DNA of 64,000 bases. Source: Marinihelvus fidelis. GTDB taxonomy: Bacteria > Pseudomonadota > Gammaproteobacteria > Xanthomonadales > SZUA-36. The notes beneath the pieces were generated by a model. That model worked only from the letters and a program-made list of their open reading frames with translations, was not told the origin of the DNA and did not search any database. This document shows, in pieces, positions 59,854-64,000 of this stretch (position 1 is the first letter of the stretch; each line of letters begins with the position of its first letter). The stretch spans positions 40,188 to 104,187 of the forward strand of contig NZ_VYXP01000013.1 in assembly GCF_008725655.1 (NCBI RefSeq), in the 5' to 3' direction. Position numbers and translations under genes: made by a program.

Positions 59854-61377
59854 ATGTCAAAAAAGATAGCCCTGTTCTGGCCCGGTGATTACCGGGACAA
59901 GCCCAACGAACTCGCCCTGCCGCTGGCGCGCGAGGCCACCGCGCAGATGACCGCGGCGCTGAAGCGCCTGGGCCGCGACCCGTACCTGGTGGAGGGCTTC
60001 ATGGCCCGGCCTGCCGACGCCATCGAGAAGCTGGGCCCCATCGACGACCCGATGATCGGCCTGTTCGTGCACTGGGTGTATGGCCCGCACACCGTCGACG
60101 GCGTGGCCGGCAAGGACAACCCGCTGCTGCTGGCGTCCAATTTCGACGGCACCTTCCCGGGCCTGGTGGGCCTGCTGAACACCGGCGCCTGCCTGGAGTC
60201 CGTGGGCCGCAAGCACTCACGCGCCTGGACCGAGGCCGCCGACTGGACCACCGATGACGCCTTCATGGCCCGGCTGGAAACCTGGTGCGAGACCGGCGAG
60301 ATCCACTACGACGAGGGCGAGTTGCACGGTGCGCCTTCAGTCGGTGACGCTGCGCAGGCCATCGCCGACGAGCTGGCCGCCGAGATCGAGCGCCGGCGCA
60401 TCCTGGTGCTGATGCTGGGCGATACCTCGATGGGCATGGTCAACGGCTATTTCGGCTACCGCCGCCTGCTGCGCCACGGTTTCACCGAGCACAAGGTCGA
60501 CCAGGCCTGGCTACCTGGCCGCGCCGCCGCCATCGACGCCGGGCGCGTCGAAAAGGCCTTCGATTTCGTCAAGGAGAAGGGTGTGACCTTCCACTGGGGC
60601 GAAGACGGCGCCGGGGACTTCACCCCCGACAGCACCCGCGAGCAGCTGCGCCTGTACTTCGCCGCGCTGGACCTGGCGCACGAGTTCAAGGCCGACTGCA
60701 TCGGCTGGCAGTACCAGCTGGGCCTGATCCCGGTGACCACGCCCAGTGATTTCTGCGAGGGACTGCTGAACTCGGCCTGCCGCCCGGAATCCGACGGCAG
60801 CCCGCTGATCACCGCCACCGAGGCCGACCAGGGCAACGTGGTGCCGATGGAGATGATGAAGCGCATCCTGCGAAAACGCGGCCTGCACGAGGCGGTGATG
60901 TTCCACGACGTGCGCTGGGGTGGCGAAGAGAACGGTCGTTTCCTGTGGGTGCTGCTGAACTCCGGCAGCTGCGGCGCCTACGCCTTCAACCACGACCCGG
61001 ATTCGCTCGAAGGCGTGCATTCGTGGCGCCAGCCGAGCATGTATTTCCCCAACCCGGGCGGCACCTTCGCGGGCCTGAGCAAGCCGGGCGAGATGACCTG
61101 GGCGCGCGCCTGGCTGAGCGGTGACGAGATCGTCATGGACATCGGCCGCGGCGAGGTGGTCGAGCTGCCCGAGGAGCGCGTGCGCCATTACTGGGACGGC
61201 ACCACGCCGCAGTGGCCGCTGATGATGGCGGACCTGGGCTGCTCGCAGGAGACGCTGATGGCGCACTACCAGAGCAACCACGTGGCCGTGGCCTACGGCG
61301 ACATCTTCGAGGAGATGGTGGCGCTAAGCCAGGCGCTGGGCTTCCGCGTGCGCGTGGTGGGCCAGGCCGGCGCCTGA
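59854..61377 (+). CDS. fucose/arabinose-isomerase-like protein
   Basis: A 507-residue cytosolic protein. KIALFWPGDYRDKPNELALP, LFVHWVYGPHTVDGV, NFDGTFPGLVGLLNTGACLE and SVGRKHSRAWTEAADWTTD, plus GFRVRVVGQAGA at the end, follow the L-fucose/L-arabinose isomerase fold. Conserved Glu and Asp residues could bind Mn, but I cannot place each ligand. The substrate is probably a sugar or sugar acid released by GH95 and neighbours. GGATGATTCG precedes the ATG. Confidence 0.8.
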   Translation: MSKKIALFWPGDYRDKPNELALPLAREATAQMTAALKRLGRDPYLVEGFMARPADAIEKLGPIDDPMIGLFVHWVYGPHTVDGVAGKDNPLLLASNFDGTFPGLVGLLNTGACLESVGRKHSRAWTEAADWTTDDAFMARLETWCETGEIHYDEGELHGAPSVGDAAQAIADELAAEIERRRILVLMLGDTSMGMVNGYFGYRRLLRHGFTEHKVDQAWLPGRAAAIDAGRVEKAFDFVKEKGVTFHWGEDGAGDFTPDSTREQLRLYFAALDLAHEFKADCIGWQYQLGLIPVTTPSDFCEGLLNSACRPESDGSPLITATEADQGNVVPMEMMKRILRKRGLHEAVMFHDVRWGGEENGRFLWVLLNSGSCGAYAFNHDPDSLEGVHSWRQPSMYFPNPGGTFAGLSKPGEMTWARAWLSGDEIVMDIGRGEVVELPEERVRHYWDGTTPQWPLMMADLGCSQETLMAHYQSNHVAVAYGDIFEEMVALSQALGFRVRVVGQAGA

Positions 61378-61461
61378 ACGATTCGGCTGGACGCCCCCGG
61401 GGTGACCGCCGGGGGCATTCATCGGATAATGGGGCGGTTCACGCTAAATCCGGAAGACCGC

Positions 61462-61974
61462 ATGACCCAGCCAGTCCACGCCCGCAATATCCTGACGTTC
61501 GCCAGCCTGGCGCTGCTGTTGGCCGGCCTGTTCGCCGTCGCCACGGCTACCGCCAACGAATTCGCCGATGAGCCCGCCGTGGGCGCGCCGCCGCCCAGTG
61601 AGCAGGGCTTCAAGCGCTGGCACGGCTATTCGCAGGAAGTCCACACCACCGAGTCCGGCCTGCAGTACAAGGTCATCAAGATGGGCACCGGCCCCAAGCC
61701 GGAGAGCCGCAAGAGCAAGGTCACCGTGCTGTATCGCGGCTTCCTGGAAGACGGGCGCCAGTTCGACACCACCTACGAGTGGGGCGAGCCGCTGGTCATC
61801 CAGCTGCGCAAGACCGTCGAGGGCTGGGAAGAGGGCATCCAGCTGATGCCGGTGGACAGCAAGTTTGTCTTCCTGATCCCGCCCGAACTCGGCTACGGAA
61901 AACGCGGCCGCGGCCCCATCCCCGGCAACGCCTGGATGATGTTCGAGATTCACCTCCTGGACGTGAAGAACTAG
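61462..61974 (+). CDS. exported FKBP-type peptidyl-prolyl isomerase
   Basis: A 170-residue periplasmic isomerase. The signal peptide (FASLALLLAGLFAVATATANE) precedes an FKBP domain: ESGLQYKVIKMGTGPKPESR, VTVLYRGFLEDGRQFDTTYE, KTVEGWEEGIQLMPVDSKFV, FLIPPELGYGKRGRGPIPG. The start at 61462 fits the signal peptide. It accelerates folding of exported proteins. It ends 19 nt before dusA. Confidence 0.94.
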   Translation: MTQPVHARNILTFASLALLLAGLFAVATATANEFADEPAVGAPPPSEQGFKRWHGYSQEVHTTESGLQYKVIKMGTGPKPESRKSKVTVLYRGFLEDGRQFDTTYEWGEPLVIQLRKTVEGWEEGIQLMPVDSKFVFLIPPELGYGKRGRGPIPGNAWMMFEIHLLDVKN

Positions 61975-61993
61975 GTAAGGGCACCCGCCCGCC

Positions 61994-63001
61994 ATGGCCC
62001 CGCCCATGACGTACACACACGACAAGGACTCCAGCCGGCTTTCGGTGGCACCGATGATGGCCTGGACCGACCGCCACTGCCGCTATTTCCATCGGCGCCT
62101 GGCGCCGTCGGCGCTGCTGTATACCGAGATGGTCACCACCGGCGCCGTGCTGCATGGCGATCGCGAGCGGCTGCTGGCCTACAACCCCGAGGAACACCCG
62201 GTGGCGTTGCAGCTGGGCGGCAGCGAGCCGGCTGACCTGGCCGCCAGCGCGAAGGTGGCCGTGGATTACGGCTACGACGAGATCAACCTGAATGTCGGTT
62301 GCCCGTCGGACCGGGTGCAGAAGGGGCGGTTTGGCGCCTGCCTGATGAAGGAGCCGGACACCGTGCGCGATGGCCTGAAGGCCATGGCCGATGTCGTCGA
62401 CGTGCCGGTGACGGTCAAGACCCGGCTGGGTGTCGACGAACTGTACAGCTATGACTATTTCCGTGATTTCGTCGGCCGAGTGACCGACGGCACGGGCGTG
62501 GACACGGTGATCGCGCACGCGCGCATCGCCTTCCTGGCCGGCCTGAGCCCCAAGGAAAACCGCGACGTGCCGCCGCTGCACCACGACTGGGTCTACCGGC
62601 TGAAGCAGGAGATGCCGCACCTGACCGTGGTGCTGAACGGCGGCGTCGAGACCGTGGACCAGGTGACCGAACACCTGGCGCAGGTCGACGGCGTGATGCT
62701 GGGGCGCGCGGCCTATCACGACCCGTGGGTGCTGGCGCGCTGCCAGCACGCGCTGCTGGGCGGCGGTGGTCCGGAAGCGCCCGAAGACGTACTGCCGGCG
62801 ATGACGGCCTACCTGGAGCGCCTGGCCACGGCCGGCGTGCCGGTGAAGCACGCTACCCGCCACATGCTGGGCCTGTTCGGCGGCCAGCCCGGCGCCCGCG
62901 CCTGGCGCCGCTACCTGAGCGAGAATGCGCACCGCGATGACGCCGATACCGGGCTGCTGGACGGCGCGCTGGCGGCGATGCGCGAGGTGCAGGCGGCATG
63001 A
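61994..63001 (+). CDS. dusA: tRNA-dihydrouridine(20/20a) synthase
   Basis: A 335-residue flavoenzyme that reduces U20 and U20a in tRNA. SVAPMMAWTDRHCRYFHRRL, INLNVGCPSDRVQKGRFGAC (catalytic Cys), KTRLGVDELYSYDYFRDFV, VIAHARIAFLAGLSPKENRD and VVLNGGVETVDQVTEHL match DusA. The start at 61994 (AAGGG upstream) or the ATG 12 nt later. Overlaps the next gene by 4 nt. Confidence 0.97.
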   Translation: MAPPMTYTHDKDSSRLSVAPMMAWTDRHCRYFHRRLAPSALLYTEMVTTGAVLHGDRERLLAYNPEEHPVALQLGGSEPADLAASAKVAVDYGYDEINLNVGCPSDRVQKGRFGACLMKEPDTVRDGLKAMADVVDVPVTVKTRLGVDELYSYDYFRDFVGRVTDGTGVDTVIAHARIAFLAGLSPKENRDVPPLHHDWVYRLKQEMPHLTVVLNGGVETVDQVTEHLAQVDGVMLGRAAYHDPWVLARCQHALLGGGGPEAPEDVLPAMTAYLERLATAGVPVKHATRHMLGLFGGQPGARAWRRYLSENAHRDDADTGLLDGALAAMREVQAA

Positions 63002-63912
63002 TCACGCGTACCCCCGCCGCGTTCCTGGACGCGCTGCTGACGCTGCCGAAGCCATCCGGCCCGGCGCTGCCCAAAGGCGTGTTCATGGTCATGCCGCGCG
63101 CCTTCGAGGTGGACCCGGAATCGGCGCGCGACAACGTCTACATGGACACCGAGGTGAGCGTGGACCCGGACCGTGCGCGCGCCCAGGGCGAAGCGCTGGC
63201 ACGCGCGGTGGAAGCCGCCGGCGTGGAAGTGATCCGTTTCCCCGGTCACCCGGACACCCCGGACGACATCTTTCCCAACAATGTCTTTGCCACCACGCCG
63301 GGGCGGCTGATCGTCGGGCGCATGTTTCACCCCACGCGGCAGCGCGAAGCGCGGCGCCAGGATATCCGCGACTACTTCACAGAAGAGCAGGGCCGGCGCC
63401 TGGTGGACCTGTCGACGGGCGACGGCGTGGGTGAACTGACCGGCGCGATGATCATCGACCGCGCGCGCGGCATGGGTTTTTGCGGCATGAGCAATCGCGT
63501 CGACGAGGCCGGCCTTGAGGCCATGCACAAGGCCTTCGGCCTGCAGCTGACCTTCGCCTTCGACCTGCAGCCGGACGAGTACCACACCAACGTGGTGATG
63601 TCGGTGCTGGCCAACCGCGCCTGCGTGCTGCACCCCGGCGGCCTGGCAGAGCCGCTGGCCGCCGAGGCCATCGCCCAGGCCTACCCCGGCCGCACCCTGC
63701 TGCTGGACGAGGCCGAGAAGAACGCCTTCGCCGCCAACTGCATCGCCCTGACCGACACCGACCTGTTCATGAGCCAGACCGGCGCCGACGCCCTGCGCCC
63801 GCAGAGCCTGGCCGCCCTCGAGGCCTGGGGTTTCTCGCTGCACGCCGTCGAGCTCGACGAAATCGAAAAGGCAGGCGGCTCACTCCGCTGCATGATCGCG
63901 GAAGTTTACTGA
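62998..63912 (+). CDS. CtlX/arginine-deiminase-superfamily hydrolase
   Basis: A 304-residue guanidino-modifying enzyme. VFMVMPRAFEVDPESARDNV, GHPDTPDDIFPNNVFATTPG (conserved Asp), PDEYHTNVVMSVLANRA (His) and GGSLRCMIAEVY (nucleophilic Cys near position 298) give the C-H-D/E triad of the superfamily. Best match is the citrulline-utilisation (CtlX) group. Coupled to dusA by a 4-nt ATGA overlap. Confidence 0.88.
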   Translation: MITRTPAAFLDALLTLPKPSGPALPKGVFMVMPRAFEVDPESARDNVYMDTEVSVDPDRARAQGEALARAVEAAGVEVIRFPGHPDTPDDIFPNNVFATTPGRLIVGRMFHPTRQREARRQDIRDYFTEEQGRRLVDLSTGDGVGELTGAMIIDRARGMGFCGMSNRVDEAGLEAMHKAFGLQLTFAFDLQPDEYHTNVVMSVLANRACVLHPGGLAEPLAAEAIAQAYPGRTLLLDEAEKNAFAANCIALTDTDLFMSQTGADALRPQSLAALEAWGFSLHAVELDEIEKAGGSLRCMIAEVY

Positions 63913-64000
63913 TCCGGAGCAAGTCACGGGCAACCCGGTAAGGGGTGTGTTGAGTCTTCATGGGGCTCCGAAGTCCGCTGCGCTGCCAGTCGCCCCATGA

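Noticed and set aside
63959..63999. Inverted repeat CATGGGGC/GCCCCATG at the right edge
   Set aside because: Short arms with a 25-nt loop, cut by the window end; too little to call an element or terminator.

Overview
The window is chromosomal DNA from a high-GC gammaproteobacterium. The ETF/ETF-QO block, DusA, YbhF-type ABC exporter, RmuC and TRAP transporter fit a Xanthomonadales/Wenzhouxiangella-like lineage, but no marker gene fixes the genus. I saw no rRNA, tRNA, CRISPR array, integrase or transposase. Most genes lie on the minus strand in tight operons with 1-8 nt overlaps.

Layout. (1) 1-16.7 kb is housekeeping and stress genes: partial sugE, an XRE/membrane-protein pair with two identical operators, GNAT and YdeI-type proteins, an SDR, a DesK/DegS-type two-component system with small downstream genes, a deoxyinosine-type glycosylase, a DUF885 hydrolase, and a degraded TumE/TumA toxin-antitoxin locus. 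(2) 16.7-35.3 kb is accessory and visibly AT-richer in places, especially 30-35 kb. It holds BrnT/BrnA, ParE/ParD and orphan antitoxins; a NYN nuclease carrying an antitoxin-type C-terminus; a HEPN protein; a row of small secreted or membrane proteins; a DUF6998 gene whose 66-bp 3' segment recurs twice downstream as orphan fragments; a UDG-superfamily protein; a GIY-YIG protein; and a TIR / YkgJ-like / OLD-type ATPase / RmuC cluster that looks like a defence locus. (3) 35.5-42.1 kb is electron-transfer and acyl metabolism: acetoacetyl-CoA synthetase, EtfA, EtfB, ETF-QO and a lone cNMP-binding protein. (4) 42.3-46.0 kb is a TetR-controlled membrane-fusion/ABC exporter operon flanked on both sides by the same composite repeat. 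(5) 46.2-61.4 kb is a bidirectional catabolic locus built around an XRE-cupin regulator. Nine genes run leftward (regulator, M81 peptidase, TRAP transporter, M28 peptidase, DUF2961, esterase, GH95). A serine hydrolase and a fucose-isomerase-like protein run rightward. (6) 61.4-63.9 kb has an FKBP isomerase, DusA and a CtlX/ADI-family hydrolase.

Most interesting for follow-up: the XRE-cupin locus with an 18-bp perfect palindrome at its divergent promoter; the RmuC/OLD-ATPase/YkgJ/TIR cluster; the NYN-DUF2384 fusion; the 66-bp gene-end repeats that bound cassette-like segments; and the paired palindrome-plus-heptamer elements flanking the ABC operon. Functions come from reading protein motifs by eye; no database search was run.
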